64,000 nt of DNA from JAGWBJ01 sp034423015 (GCA_034423015.1 DAOUJG010000031.1:62001-126000); one strand, 5' to 3'; shown: positions 17,702-25,932, numbered from the stretch's first letter. A program made the numbers and translations. The notes: generated by a model not told the origin, from the sequence alone.

Positions 17702-18940
17702 CTAGGCCGCCTCCAACCACAGGGACTCCAGTCCCCGCAGAGTCACCTGGTCCCGGTAACGTGGCTCTTCCGCCAGCCTCAGATTGTCCAGGCGCGGCAG
17801 CAGCGTCTCGAAGGCCACGCGCGCCTCGAGCCGCGCCAACGGGGCGCCAAGACAGTAGTGAATGCCCCGTCCAAAGGCGACATGGTTGCCGGCGGCGCGT
17901 CCCACGTCCAGCATGTCTGCCTCGGGAAAGGCCTGCGGGTCGCGGTTGGCCGCTCCCAGGATGCAGATGACTCGCTGCCCCGGGGCTATCCGCTTCCCAC
18001 CCAGCTCGACGGGTTCGCGGGCCACCCGGCTGTCCAACTGCACGGGGCTATCGAACCGGAGAAGCTCGTCAATCGCCCCGTTCAGCAGCGCAGGGTCGTC
18101 AAGCAGTCTCTGGAGCTGGTCTGGATTGCGCAGCAATGCCAGGGTGCCGTTGCCGATAAGGTTGCGTGTCGTCTCGTTCCCAGCCACCAGAACGAGGAGC
18201 AGGTTCACCAGCAGGTCGTCGCGCTCCAGCCGTTGGCCCTCCACCTCCGCCGTCACCAGCGCGCTCACCAGGTCATCCCGCGGGTTGCGTCGCCGCTCCT
18301 CCGCCACCGCCTCAAAGTAGCTGAACACCTCATCTACGGCATGCTGCACCTGGGTAATCTGCCGATCGTCCAACAGGGGATCAACGATGAGGGAAACGAT
18401 GTTGGACCACCCGTTGAACTGTTCGCGGTCTTCGGGCGGGACGCCCAGCATCTCAGCGATGACAATGACAGGCAGGGGAAACGCCAGGTCCGCGATGAGG
18501 TCAAATTGATCTTTGCCCTCCACGTTGCCCAGCAAGCCCTCCACCGTTTCCCGGATGCGCGGTTCCAGGGCAGCCACTGAGCGTGGGGTAAAGCCATGGG
18601 ACACCAGACCCCGGATCTTGGTATGTTCCGGAGGGTCCAGATCCAACATGCTGACTTGGGGGATGTATCCAAACTCCCTTCCCGCATTGCCAAACCGCCG
18701 GTTGTCCCGTAGCACCATGTCGACATCGGCGTAGTCCGTCAGCACCCAAGCGTTCTGCAGGCGCATCCGGTGCACCGGGTCTTTCAGCCGCAGCTCCTCG
18801 TAGACGGAGTAAGGGTTTGCCCGCAACGCCGGGGAGAGCGGGTTGTACGCGACACCGGACTCCATCCGCTCCCAGGCAAGGAGGGCCCGCATCGCCAGGG
18901 GTCGCGCTATGGTGCGAAGTGCCTTGGACAACGAGTTCAT
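17702..18940 (-). CDS. cytochrome P450 (CYP) monooxygenase
   Basis: A 412-residue soluble bacterial P450. The I-helix AGNETT lies near residue 250, ExxR in DELLRFDSPVQLDSR, and the heme ligand Cys in FGRGIHYCLGAPLAR near residue 361. It has no membrane anchor, so it needs separate electron donors; none is adjacent. The frame extends ten codons up to a TTG, but the ATG at 18940 has GGAG 8 nt upstream and is preferred. The substrate is unknown; similar soluble P450s hydroxylate terpenoid, fatty or xenobiotic compounds. Confidence 0.9.
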   Translation of the reverse strand: MNSLSKALRTIARPLAMRALLAWERMESGVAYNPLSPALRANPYSVYEELRLKDPVHRMRLQNAWVLTDYADVDMVLRDNRRFGNAGREFGYIPQVSMLDLDPPEHTKIRGLVSHGFTPRSVAALEPRIRETVEGLLGNVEGKDQFDLIADLAFPLPVIVIAEMLGVPPEDREQFNGWSNIVSLIVDPLLDDRQITQVQHAVDEVFSYFEAVAEERRRNPRDDLVSALVTAEVEGQRLERDDLLVNLLLVLVAGNETTRNLIGNGTLALLRNPDQLQRLLDDPALLNGAIDELLRFDSPVQLDSRVAREPVELGGKRIAPGQRVICILGAANRDPQAFPEADMLDVGRAAGNHVAFGRGIHYCLGAPLARLEARVAFETLLPRLDNLRLAEEPRYRDQVTLRGLESLWLEAA

Positions 18941-19002
18941 ATGATCGCTCCAGTCGCCTGGTTCAAGCAATACCCCATCTCAAGATTGGGCGTAGGACTG
19001 AC

Positions 19003-19185
19003 CTACCGCGAGCCCTGGACCTGCACCGTGACCACGTCGATGCCGTGGTACTTCCGGTGCCGCACGGATGACGCGTAGTGGCGCAGCAGACGGAACGATA
19101 TCTCGTTGACGTCCGGCGTCTCGGCCTGCTCGCTCATGTATCGGAGACAGTCCAGACCGTCGTCCGGCGCCGGCTCCCAACCGTG
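19003..19185 (-). pseudogene. 61-codon open fragment, possible terminase-like C-terminal remnant
   Basis: Between a TAG at 19188-19186 and the stop at 19005-19003 the minus strand encodes a well-behaved peptide (HGWEPAPDDGLDCLRYMSEQ, then ending with RHRKYHGIDVVTVQVQGSR). DDGLDCLRYM resembles the DDxxDALRY end of phage terminase large subunits. An ATG at 19137 would give a 44-residue product. No upstream portion of such a gene is present, so this looks like a residual fragment or a small unknown gene. Low confidence. Confidence 0.25.
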
Positions 19186-19203
19186 CTACCCGCACCGTAA
19201 GGA

Positions 19204-19232
19204 TACACATCACACCAGGTGTGTGCTAGGAT
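19204..19232 (+). promoter_or_regulatory. promoter with palindromic operator-like spacer
   Basis: TACACA (19204-19209), a 17-nt spacer, and TAGGAT (19227-19232). The spacer holds a perfect palindrome CACACC-A-GGTGTG (19211-19223). Placement between -35 and -10 fits a repressor site controlling the DUF1330 gene at 19264. Confidence 0.45.
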
Positions 19233-19263
19233 AGCCGCGATGATACGCCCAAGAAGTTAGGAT

Positions 19264-19569
19264 ATGGTGGCATATGTGATTCTGTACACCACCGAGGTAA
19301 CCGACGAGGCCCGGCACGCTGAATTCCGGAAGCGAGTCGGCCCGCTCTTGCAAGCCAACGGGGGCAAGTACCTAGTGCGCGGCGACATTTCCGAGATCAT
19401 GGGCGGCGAGCTCACGGGCCACAGCCGCATGGCGGCGATGGAGTTCGAGACCGTTGAGCAGGCCCGGGACTGGGCTGGGTGTTCGCACCTGCCAGGAGAA
19501 TACGTGGCGCTCCGAGAACTCCGCGACAGAGCCGCCAAGTCCATTTCGTTCATCGTAGAGAGCTACTGA
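19264..19569 (+). CDS. DUF1330-type dimeric alpha/beta-barrel protein
   Basis: A 101-residue protein: MVAYVILYTTEVTDEARHAEFRKRVGPLL, then GGKYLVRGD, MAAMEFETVEQARDW, and a terminal strand KSISFIVES. This is the ferredoxin-like fold of DUF1330/EthD-like proteins, which bind small hydrophobic compounds or act as small monooxygenase-like or isomerase-like dimers. No catalytic assignment is possible. It has its own promoter with a palindrome in the spacer. Confidence 0.75.
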   Translation: MVAYVILYTTEVTDEARHAEFRKRVGPLLQANGGKYLVRGDISEIMGGELTGHSRMAAMEFETVEQARDWAGCSHLPGEYVALRELRDRAAKSISFIVESY

Positions 19570-19778
19570 CGGGCGGCGCTCCAGCGTCCAACGGTACTAC
19601 GCCGTCTACAGTCGCTTTCACCCTGTCGAACAGCTCCACTGTCGTATCCTGGCTAAGGGACCGCCCCACTCCGTCACCTGCGATTCAGACCAGTCACGAC
19701 GAGCCGGTACTCTCCCCAGTGATGAACACCCGGATCCACACGTGCGGGAGGCTTTAGAATCCGCCGCGGTGCTATGAA

Positions 19779-20693
19779 ATGACCTCACCTTCGGCAGCCG
19801 TTTGGCAGATACCCGAGCCCCTCTCATCTCACAGGGTTTGGGTGGACGACGACACGGTCATAGTCCTGAGGCAACACGGGAACCCGGAGGGTCCTCGGCT
19901 CGTCCTGAGTCATGGAAACGGCTTGGCCAGCGACCTCTACTACCCGTTCTGGTCGCTCCTGGCGGGCGACTTCGACCTCGTGGTATACGACCTCAGGAAC
20001 CACGGCTGGAACGAAGTCGGAGCCCCGGAGAACCACAGCGTGCGGGCGTTCGCCCAAGACCATGACCGCATCGCCGAGGCTGTCGACAGGCTCTACGGCC
20101 GGAAGCCCACGGTGGGGGTATTCCACTCGATCTCAGCCCTAGCCGGGCTGCACCTCCCCTCCATGGGCAGCAACTACGCCGCCCTGGTGCTGTTCACCCC
20201 GCCGCTGTGTAACCCTGGCCACAGCTACGAGGAATTCGAGCTGCGGTGCAGGCGTACGGGCAACAGGCTAAGGAACCGTGCAACGCGGTTCCAGACCAGG
20301 GAGGAGCTTTCGGACCTTCACGCCTATCTGCCCTACTTCCAGCGGGCCGTCCCGGGCGTACTGGAGCTCGTGGCCAGGACGACCCTCCGGGAGGCCGAGG
20401 CCGGGCAGGGCTACGAGCTCCGATGTCCGCGCGAGTACGAAGCGCAGATCTGGGATGAGGCCTCGGCGCCAGCGGTGTCGGTCGACTTCGGCTCACTCCG
20501 ATGTCCCACCAAGATCATTGGGTCCGACCCCGCCCTGGACCCGGACCGTCCGAGGTTTGACTTTGCTGACGCCGACGCGGCGGGTGTGGACCACGAGCTG
20601 ATCCCCGGTACGTCGCACTTCCTACAGCTCGAGAAGCCGGAGGAGTGCGTGGCGACGATGCTGAGGTTCCTCGAACGGCTCGGCATCGTCTAG
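19779..20693 (+). CDS. alpha/beta hydrolase with altered nucleophile elbow
   Basis: A 304-residue alpha/beta-hydrolase fold protein. The oxyanion motif is SHGNG (about 45), followed by VVYDLRNHGWNE. The nucleophile elbow reads VGVFHSISALAG, so the usual GxSxG is FHSIS while the serine is kept. The late His is in IPGTSHFLQLEKPEE. It is probably an esterase or lyase with an altered turn. The start is the first ATG; no strong ribosome binding site is seen. The preceding 209 bases (19570-19778) hold no gene I can support. Confidence 0.72.
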   Translation: MTSPSAAVWQIPEPLSSHRVWVDDDTVIVLRQHGNPEGPRLVLSHGNGLASDLYYPFWSLLAGDFDLVVYDLRNHGWNEVGAPENHSVRAFAQDHDRIAEAVDRLYGRKPTVGVFHSISALAGLHLPSMGSNYAALVLFTPPLCNPGHSYEEFELRCRRTGNRLRNRATRFQTREELSDLHAYLPYFQRAVPGVLELVARTTLREAEAGQGYELRCPREYEAQIWDEASAPAVSVDFGSLRCPTKIIGSDPALDPDRPRFDFADADAAGVDHELIPGTSHFLQLEKPEECVATMLRFLERLGIV

Positions 20694-20740
20694 TCCCGGT
20701 TGGTTGCAAAAGGGTCCGCGACATGACACTCTCGAAGCCG

Positions 20741-20818
20741 TAGTGCGAGATCGTCGTGGAAGGGGACGCGATGGTCCCGATGCGCGACGGCGTCTGGCTC
20801 GCGACCTCCGCCAGCCGT
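20741..20818 (+). pseudogene. fragment of a CocE/NonD hydrolase N-terminus
   Basis: The frame encodes EIVVEGDAMVPMRDGVWLAT then diverges. MVPMRDGVxLAT is the diagnostic N-terminal motif of CocE/NonD hydrolases, as in the intact gene at 3761-5458. A stop lies just upstream and no hydrolase continues downstream, where tRNA genes begin. It is therefore a truncated remnant, possibly left by recombination near the tRNA genes. Confidence 0.5.
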
Positions 20819-20885
20819 AAGCCTATGAAGACCGGGGGAAGGGAACATAGGCGCGCGGCCGGTCATACAGCTGAAGGAGGTCTGG

Positions 20886-20957
20886 AGCGGAAGACGGGAT
20901 TCGAACCCGCGACCCTCTCCTTGGCAAGGAGATGCTCTACCACTGAGCCACTTCCGC
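20886..20957 (-). tRNA. tRNA-Gly (GCC)
   Basis: A complete cloverleaf on the minus strand: acceptor GCGGAAG/CTTCCGC, D-arm GCTCAGTGGTAGAGC, anticodon stem TCTCC/GGAGA around TTGCCAA (anticodon GCC), and T-arm GCGGGTTCGAATCCCGT. The discriminator is T and CCA follows in the genome (20885-20883). It lies 31 nt downstream of tRNA-Phe and is probably cotranscribed. Confidence 0.95.
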
Positions 20958-20988
20958 CCGTGCCGCGCCTGGGCGCCGGAGGTCCTGG

Positions 20989-21060
20989 TGCCGAGGGGCG
21001 GAATCGAACCGCCGACACGTGGATTTTCAGTCCACTGCTCTACCTCTGAGCTACCTCGGC
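20989..21060 (-). tRNA. tRNA-Phe (GAA)
   Basis: A complete cloverleaf on the minus strand: acceptor GCCGAGG/CCTCGGC, D-arm GCTCAGAGGTAGAGC, anticodon stem GTGGA/TCCAC around CTGAAAA (anticodon GAA), and T-arm GGCGGTTCGATTCCGCC. Discriminator A, followed by genomic CCA. Confidence 0.95.
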
Positions 21061-21103
21061 CGGTCTCGATTCGCCAACGATGGGGCCGACCCCAGTACCA
21101 TCA

Positions 21104-21132
21104 ATTATAGTAGCGGGCCCGGCCGTTTTCAA
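21104..21132 (-). promoter_or_regulatory. promoter of the tRNA-Phe/tRNA-Gly unit
   Basis: On the minus strand TTGAAA (21132-21127), 17-nt spacer, perfect TATAAT (21109-21104), about 37 nt before the tRNA-Phe 5' end. One of the two strongest promoters in the window. Confidence 0.8.
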
Positions 21133-21151
21133 CAGAAGGGCGGCGCCCCGG

Positions 21152-22159
21152 TCAGACGTTCATCGCCTCTACGGACGCAACGTCAGCCCTCTGGTCCAGC
21201 AGCTCCCGGAACCGCTCGACCTTTCGCGCGTGGTGGCAGGTGGAGCGCTCCAGCAGAGTGTCCAAGGCCTGGGCCGCCGAGAGGGTGTCCTGGTCGACCA
21301 CCAGCAGCGGGACCTCCCGCTGCCCGGCCTCGTGGTAGACGTACTGGATCGGCTCGTGACCGCCGGTCAGTATCAGACAGGTGGCGGGACGGGACAGGGC
21401 GGCCATCTGTATATCGGGCCGGTCGCCCCGAACGATGACGGCCTTGCTCTCCTTGCGCCCGAAGTATGTGTCGCCGCTGTCCATTATGTTGCCGCCGATG
21501 AGGAGGTTCTCCACCAGGTCGCAGCCACGCTCCCGGCCCAAGACCCACCGGCCTCCCAGGTGTTCGGCGATCTGGCCCACGGTCACCGACAGCATGGTCC
21601 TGTCCTCGGGGATGGCCCCAAGGAACTCGATGCCCCTTGCCCGCACCGCCGGGGCGATCTCTTGGAGCGCCTCTCGCTCCTTGTAACGGGTGACCAGGTT
21701 GACGAGGACCCCCGCCAGCCTTTGGCCGAAGGGCTCGCACAGGTCGACGACCCGGTCGCCGCCCAGCCCCTTCTCGTAACGCACCACCAGGAGCACGCCG
21801 GCGTCAAGGGCCTGGGCCAGCCTCACGGCCGGGTCCCCGTCCCCCGGCGTCATGGAGAGGCTGGGGCCCTCCACGATGGTGAGGTCGGTGCTACCCGCAA
21901 GCTCCCGCACAGCGGAGGCTATGCGGTCCATGTCCTCGTCTCCCTGGCCGGAGAGGAGCAGGGGCCCGGGGGAAAGCCCGCCCTGGGGAAGGACGTTGGC
22001 GGACAAGAACCCCACGTCGGGGTCCGCGCCGGCGGATGAGGACAGGGGCTTGAAGTAGGCCACCTTCCGCCCGGCCTCCCTCATGCGGGACGCCAGGGCG
22101 GCGGCCAAGGCCGTCTTGCCGGACCGAGGCCGGTCCGAGGCTATGTAGAGGACGGGCAC
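21152..22159 (-). CDS. BioD-like P-loop ATPase with DRTGG domain (phosphotransacetylase N-terminal-like)
   Basis: 335 residues. The N-terminal half is a dethiobiotin-synthetase-like P-loop NTPase (LYIASDRPRSGKTALAAAL) with TIVEGPSL and LLVVRYEKG. The C-terminal half is a DRTGG domain (GGNIMDSGDTYFGRKESKAV, VRGDRPDIQMAAL, CLILTGGHEP). This is the arrangement found N-terminal to some phosphate acetyltransferases, without the acetyltransferase itself, and suggests a stand-alone acyl-phosphate or nucleotide sensor. GTG at 22159 is chosen because GAGAGG lies 7 nt upstream and the strand-one motif starts at once; an in-frame ATG lies at 22216. Confidence 0.8.
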   Translation of the reverse strand: MPVLYIASDRPRSGKTALAAALASRMREAGRKVAYFKPLSSSAGADPDVGFLSANVLPQGGLSPGPLLLSGQGDEDMDRIASAVRELAGSTDLTIVEGPSLSMTPGDGDPAVRLAQALDAGVLLVVRYEKGLGGDRVVDLCEPFGQRLAGVLVNLVTRYKEREALQEIAPAVRARGIEFLGAIPEDRTMLSVTVGQIAEHLGGRWVLGRERGCDLVENLLIGGNIMDSGDTYFGRKESKAVIVRGDRPDIQMAALSRPATCLILTGGHEPIQYVYHEAGQREVPLLVVDQDTLSAAQALDTLLERSTCHHARKVERFRELLDQRADVASVEAMNV

Positions 22160-22222
22160 GCGGGCACCTCTCGCTGGGTTGGCCTGTATCTTAACACAGG
22201 CGCCCCGCCCCATCACGGGCCT

Positions 22223-23710
22223 TCATATGAACTTGGCCTGGGCCCTGGCGCCGGCGTAGTCGATGTACACGGTGACCACCTCGCTGAAGAAGTTGAGGGC
22301 CTCGGTGCCCTGCTCCCTGGCCCCGGCCCCCGACGCCTTGAGCCCGCCGAAGGGCAGGTGGACCTCGCCGCCCAGGGTGGGCGCGTTGACATGCACTATG
22401 CCGGCCTCGACCTGCTCGGCGTAACGGAACGCCCGGGTCAGGTCCCTGGTATAGATGGAGGACGAGAGGCCAAACTTGACGTTGTTGGCCAGCTCGATGG
22501 CCTCTTCCAGGTCCTGGGCCTTGAAGACCGTCAGGACGGGCCCGAATATCTCCTCCTGGGCGATACGCATGTCGGGGGCCACGTCGGTGAAGATGGTCGG
22601 CTGGACGTAGTAACCCTCGTCGTACCCGGGCCCCGTTACGGGATGGCCTCCGTAGGCCAGCCGGGCCCCCTCCTCGGCGCCGATGCCGATGTACCCCATC
22701 ACCGTGTCGAACTGGTCCTGACTGGACAAGGGGCCGACGGTCACGCTCTCGTCCATGCCGTCGCCCACCTTCAGGGCATCGGTCCGCCGGATGAGCTCGT
22801 CCATGAAGGAGTCGTAGACCGAGGCCTCCACGATGGCCCTGCTGGTGGCGGTGCAACGCTGTCCCGTGGAGCCGAAGGCGCCCTGGACTATGCCGGCCAG
22901 GGTCTTGTCCATGTCGGCATCCTCCAGGACGATGACGGCGTTCTTGCCGCCCATCTCGGCCTGGACCTTCTTGAGGGTGCGGGCCCCCTGGGTGTAGATG
23001 CCCGACCCGATCTCCGTCGACCCGGTGAAGGAGATGCCGTTGACCTTGGGGTGGGACACCAGGGCGTCGCCGATGACGCCGCCAGGCCCCGTTATCATGT
23101 TCAATACGCCCGGGGGAATCCCCGCGTCCTCGAAGACCTTCATCAGCTTCACGGCGCTGAGGGGAGTCGAGGATGCGGGCTTGAACACCAGGGTGTTGCC
23201 GCATATGAGGGCGGGGGCCATCTTCCACTCGGGGATGGCGATGGGGAAGTTCCACGGGGTGATTATGCCCACCACGCCCAGGGGTCTCCTGGTGGTGTAC
23301 GCCACGGTGTCCGGGATCTCCGACGGCGTGGTGTAGCCGAACAGCCTGCGGCCCTCGCCCGCGGCGTACTCGGTGATGTTCATCGCCCGCTTCACCTCGC
23401 CTCGGGCATCGGGAAGGGGCTTGCCCTCCTCCAGGGTGATGGTGCGGGCGATCTCCTCGGCCCGCTGGCGCATGATCTCCAGGGCGCGGTACAGCACCTC
23501 GGCGCGCTGGGGGGCCGGCGTGGCGGTCCAGGCGGGGAGGGCTTCGGCCGCGGCCTCGACGGCGGCACGGACGTCCTCCCCCGCGGAGGTCTGGAACTCC
23601 CCGAGCACCTGGCCTTTTCTGGCGGGGTTGGTGATGGTGTAGGTGCGGCCCGATGAAGACTCGACCCACTTGCCGCCTATGTGATTGAGATGGGTCTCGA
23701 CGTCGGCCAT
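22223..23710 (-). CDS. NAD(P)-dependent aldehyde dehydrogenase
   Basis: A 495-residue ALDH: PWNFPIAIPEWK, FTGSTEIGSGI, catalytic Glu in EMGGKNAVIVLED (about 253), catalytic Cys in GSTGQRCTATSR (about 286) and EEIFGPVL. It resembles alpha-ketoglutarate semialdehyde and succinate-semialdehyde dehydrogenases, but specificity is not assignable. GGAGG lies 7 nt before the ATG. It is divergent from the TPP-decarboxylase/cyclase operon and could oxidise an aldehyde released by that decarboxylase. Confidence 0.92.
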   Translation of the reverse strand: MADVETHLNHIGGKWVESSSGRTYTITNPARKGQVLGEFQTSAGEDVRAAVEAAAEALPAWTATPAPQRAEVLYRALEIMRQRAEEIARTITLEEGKPLPDARGEVKRAMNITEYAAGEGRRLFGYTTPSEIPDTVAYTTRRPLGVVGIITPWNFPIAIPEWKMAPALICGNTLVFKPASSTPLSAVKLMKVFEDAGIPPGVLNMITGPGGVIGDALVSHPKVNGISFTGSTEIGSGIYTQGARTLKKVQAEMGGKNAVIVLEDADMDKTLAGIVQGAFGSTGQRCTATSRAIVEASVYDSFMDELIRRTDALKVGDGMDESVTVGPLSSQDQFDTVMGYIGIGAEEGARLAYGGHPVTGPGYDEGYYVQPTIFTDVAPDMRIAQEEIFGPVLTVFKAQDLEEAIELANNVKFGLSSSIYTRDLTRAFRYAEQVEAGIVHVNAPTLGGEVHLPFGGLKASGAGAREQGTEALNFFSEVVTVYIDYAGARAQAKFI

Positions 23711-23822
23711 GGCCTGCCTCCTCAGGGCGCCAAGAAGAACGCTGGCTGGTCCGGGTTATTGCGACCCGCATACGGTACCACAAGGCAGCCATCCAGGGAA
23801 AGGGATGGCCGGGGCGCCTCGA

Positions 23823-23851
23823 TTGACAGCCCCTCCGGGCGGCGATACAAT
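23823..23851 (+). promoter_or_regulatory. promoter of the TPP-decarboxylase/cyclase operon
   Basis: Perfect TTGACA (23823-23828), 17-nt spacer, TACAAT (23846-23851); start codon 29 nt downstream. Confidence 0.75.
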
Positions 23852-23880
23852 CCCCGTGCCCGTCCTCCAGCCACGCCGTC

Positions 23881-24393
23881 ATGCCTGTATCCGTCGCCAA
23901 TTCAAGGCTCATCTACGACGTCCTCAAGTCCCTGGACGTGAGGCTCGTGTCGGCCCTGCCGGAGACGTGGCTGGTGCACCTGATCCGCATGGCCGAAGAC
24001 GACCCGGAGGTCACCCTCATCCGGCTGAACAAGGAGGAGGAGGGGGTCGGCGTGTCGGCGGGCGCCCACTTCGCCGGCGTCAAGTCGGCCATGCTGATGC
24101 AGAACCACGGGTTCCTGGCATCGGTCAACGGCGTCGTCTCCCTGGCCCAGCTCTACCGCATCCCCCTGCTGATGCTCATCAGCCACCGGGGGGAGATGGG
24201 CGAGCGGGACCCATGGCAGACCGAGGGAGGTCTGGTGACCGAGCCGCTCCTGAGGGCCCTGGGCATCCCCTACCGCAAGCTCTCGGACCCGGACAGCCTG
24301 GCCCGCGACATCGGCAGCGCCCAGACGCTGGCTGAGAGCTCCCTAAGGCCCGTCGCCCTCCTGATGACCCGGGAGCTGATGTGGGAGGAGTGA
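23881..24393 (+). CDS. TPP-dependent 2-oxoacid decarboxylase, alpha (Pyr-domain) subunit, ComD-like
   Basis: A 170-residue stand-alone pyrimidine-binding domain of thiamine-diphosphate enzymes, like the alpha subunit of sulfopyruvate decarboxylase. NKEEEGVGVSAGAHFAG holds the conserved Glu that activates TPP (about 47), followed by SAMLMQNHGFLASVNGVVSL and PLLMLISHRG. The partner cofactor-binding domain is the next gene, coupled by a TGATG overlap. Expected substrate: an arylglyoxylate, sulfopyruvate or phosphonopyruvate-type 2-oxoacid. Confidence 0.85.
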   Translation: MPVSVANSRLIYDVLKSLDVRLVSALPETWLVHLIRMAEDDPEVTLIRLNKEEEGVGVSAGAHFAGVKSAMLMQNHGFLASVNGVVSLAQLYRIPLLMLISHRGEMGERDPWQTEGGLVTEPLLRALGIPYRKLSDPDSLARDIGSAQTLAESSLRPVALLMTRELMWEE

Positions 24394-24968
24394 TGCGCCG
24401 CGCCGACGCCCTGGAGGCCATCTACCCGCTGCTCCAGGACCGTATCGTGGTCACCAACATGGGCGCGGCGGCCGTGGAGCTGTACTCCCTGGGGCACCGG
24501 GAGAGCTTCTTCTACCTGGAGCACGCCATGGGGCTGGCCTCCTCCATCGGGCTGGGCCTCGCCCTCTGCCTCCCCAAGCAGCCGGTGGTCGTGGTGGACG
24601 GGGACGGCTCGGTGCTCATGAACCTGGGGGGCCTCAGCACGTTGGCGAGGTACCGGCCGCCCAACCTGGTCCACGTCATCTTCGACAACGAGAGCCTCCT
24701 CTCCGTGGGGGGCTTTCCCACGGCGACGTCGACGGGCACCGACCTGGCGCACGTGGCCAGGGGGTCGGGCATCGAGCACGTGGAGACGGTCCTCACCCTG
24801 GAGGACCTGAAGGGGGCCTTTGCCCGGGCCGTGGATGGGGGGGCAACCTCGGTCATCGTGGCCAAGGTGGAGGCGGTGGGGCCGCCGGGCTTCGCCATGG
24901 ACGTGGGCCTCCTGGAGAACCGGTTCCAGTTCCAGCGCTACATCCAAGGACTGAGGGCGGGACAATGA
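24393..24968 (+). CDS. TPP-dependent 2-oxoacid decarboxylase, beta (TPP-binding) subunit, ComE-like
   Basis: A 191-residue partner subunit. GDGSVLMNLGGLSTLA followed by FDN is the diphosphate/metal-binding TPP motif (GDGS..N), and AMGLASSIGLGLAL precedes it. ATG at 24393 is preferred over GTG at 24381 because GGGAGGAG lies directly upstream and the ATG overlaps the preceding stop (TGATG). It overlaps the cyclase gene by ATGA. Together with the alpha subunit it makes a complete decarboxylase active site at the subunit interface. Confidence 0.85.
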   Translation: MRRADALEAIYPLLQDRIVVTNMGAAAVELYSLGHRESFFYLEHAMGLASSIGLGLALCLPKQPVVVVDGDGSVLMNLGGLSTLARYRPPNLVHVIFDNESLLSVGGFPTATSTGTDLAHVARGSGIEHVETVLTLEDLKGAFARAVDGGATSVIVAKVEAVGPPGFAMDVGLLENRFQFQRYIQGLRAGQ

Positions 24969-25744
24969 GCGACACCATCGACTCGCTGATCCAGGGAATA
25001 CGGGGCGGAGGGCTCCGGGTAATCGACCTGACCCAGCCCTTGAACGCGGACACGCCCATAATCGAGCTGCCTCCCCAGTGGGGCCAGACCCCGGGGTTCA
25101 CCCTGAAGGAGATATCCCGCTACGACGAGAGGGGGCCGTTCTGGTACTGGAACTCCTTCGAGACGGGCGAGCACACGGGCACGCACCTGGACGCGCCGGC
25201 CCACTGGGCCACGGGCCGGGACAAGAGCACCGTGGACAGGATACCCGTGTCGAGCTTCATCGGGCCCGGGGTGGTCATCGAGATGCGGGATGAGTGCCGG
25301 GCCAACCCCGACGCCCTGCTGACGCCGGACCACCTGCACCGGTGGGAGAGCCGCAACGGCGAGATACCCGCGGGCGCCTGGGTGCTGGCCCGCACGGGAT
25401 GGGCCGAACGCTTCTCGGACCCGGCCGCCTACAAGAACGCGGGAGAGGACGGCGTGCCCCACGTACCAGGCATCTCCAAGGAGGCGGCGGAGCTCCTGAC
25501 CGGGCAGCGGGACGTGCTGGGGGTGGGGGTGGAGACCGTGGGCACCGACGCTGGCATGGCCGGCACCTTCGACCCGCCCTTTCCCAACCACAACATCATG
25601 CACGGGGCGGGCCGCATGGGGCTCACCAGCCTGGCCAACCTGGACCAGCTACCCGAGGCCGGCTCGGTGGTCATAGCGCTGCCCCTCAAGATCGAGGACG
25701 GGTCCGGGTCCCCCGCCCGGGTGATAGCCCTGGTGGCGGGCTAG
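24965..25744 (+). CDS. cyclase family metal-dependent hydrolase (kynurenine formamidase/isatin hydrolase-like)
   Basis: A 259-residue cyclase-family protein: VIDLTQPLNADTPI, the metal-binding signature ETGEHTGTHLDAPAHW (HxGTHxDxPxH, about 70-82), VLARTGWAERF and GVGVETVGTDAG. Known members are kynurenine formamidase and Mn-dependent isatin hydrolase, which open an amide or lactam. Its 4-nt overlap (ATGA) with the decarboxylase beta gene implies a joint pathway: hydrolysis to a 2-oxoacid, then decarboxylation. That pathway is inference. Confidence 0.88.
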   Translation: MSDTIDSLIQGIRGGGLRVIDLTQPLNADTPIIELPPQWGQTPGFTLKEISRYDERGPFWYWNSFETGEHTGTHLDAPAHWATGRDKSTVDRIPVSSFIGPGVVIEMRDECRANPDALLTPDHLHRWESRNGEIPAGAWVLARTGWAERFSDPAAYKNAGEDGVPHVPGISKEAAELLTGQRDVLGVGVETVGTDAGMAGTFDPPFPNHNIMHGAGRMGLTSLANLDQLPEAGSVVIALPLKIEDGSGSPARVIALVAG

Positions 25745-25932
25745 CGGTCCTCCCCAACACACTGCCGGTCCAAGACAGCCCCACTGTTGCCAGACCAGGG
25801 ACGATTCGACTTAAGGCTCACCGAGTCACGTCTGACAACCAGTCCCACCGCCCTTGACAGGCGATACTATTACGGGAGAGCCACCATTCGGGACATCAGG
25901 GAGTTTCTGGAAGCGATAGGAGTGACCCCCTA

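Noticed and set aside
20756..21049. Open frame whose product reads FEPATLSLARRCSTTEPLPP
   Set aside because: This is the well-known false peptide from reading through tRNA genes on the opposite strand.
25854..25870. TTGACA and TACTAT as a hicB promoter
   Set aside because: The two boxes are only 5 nt apart, so they cannot form one sigma-70 promoter.
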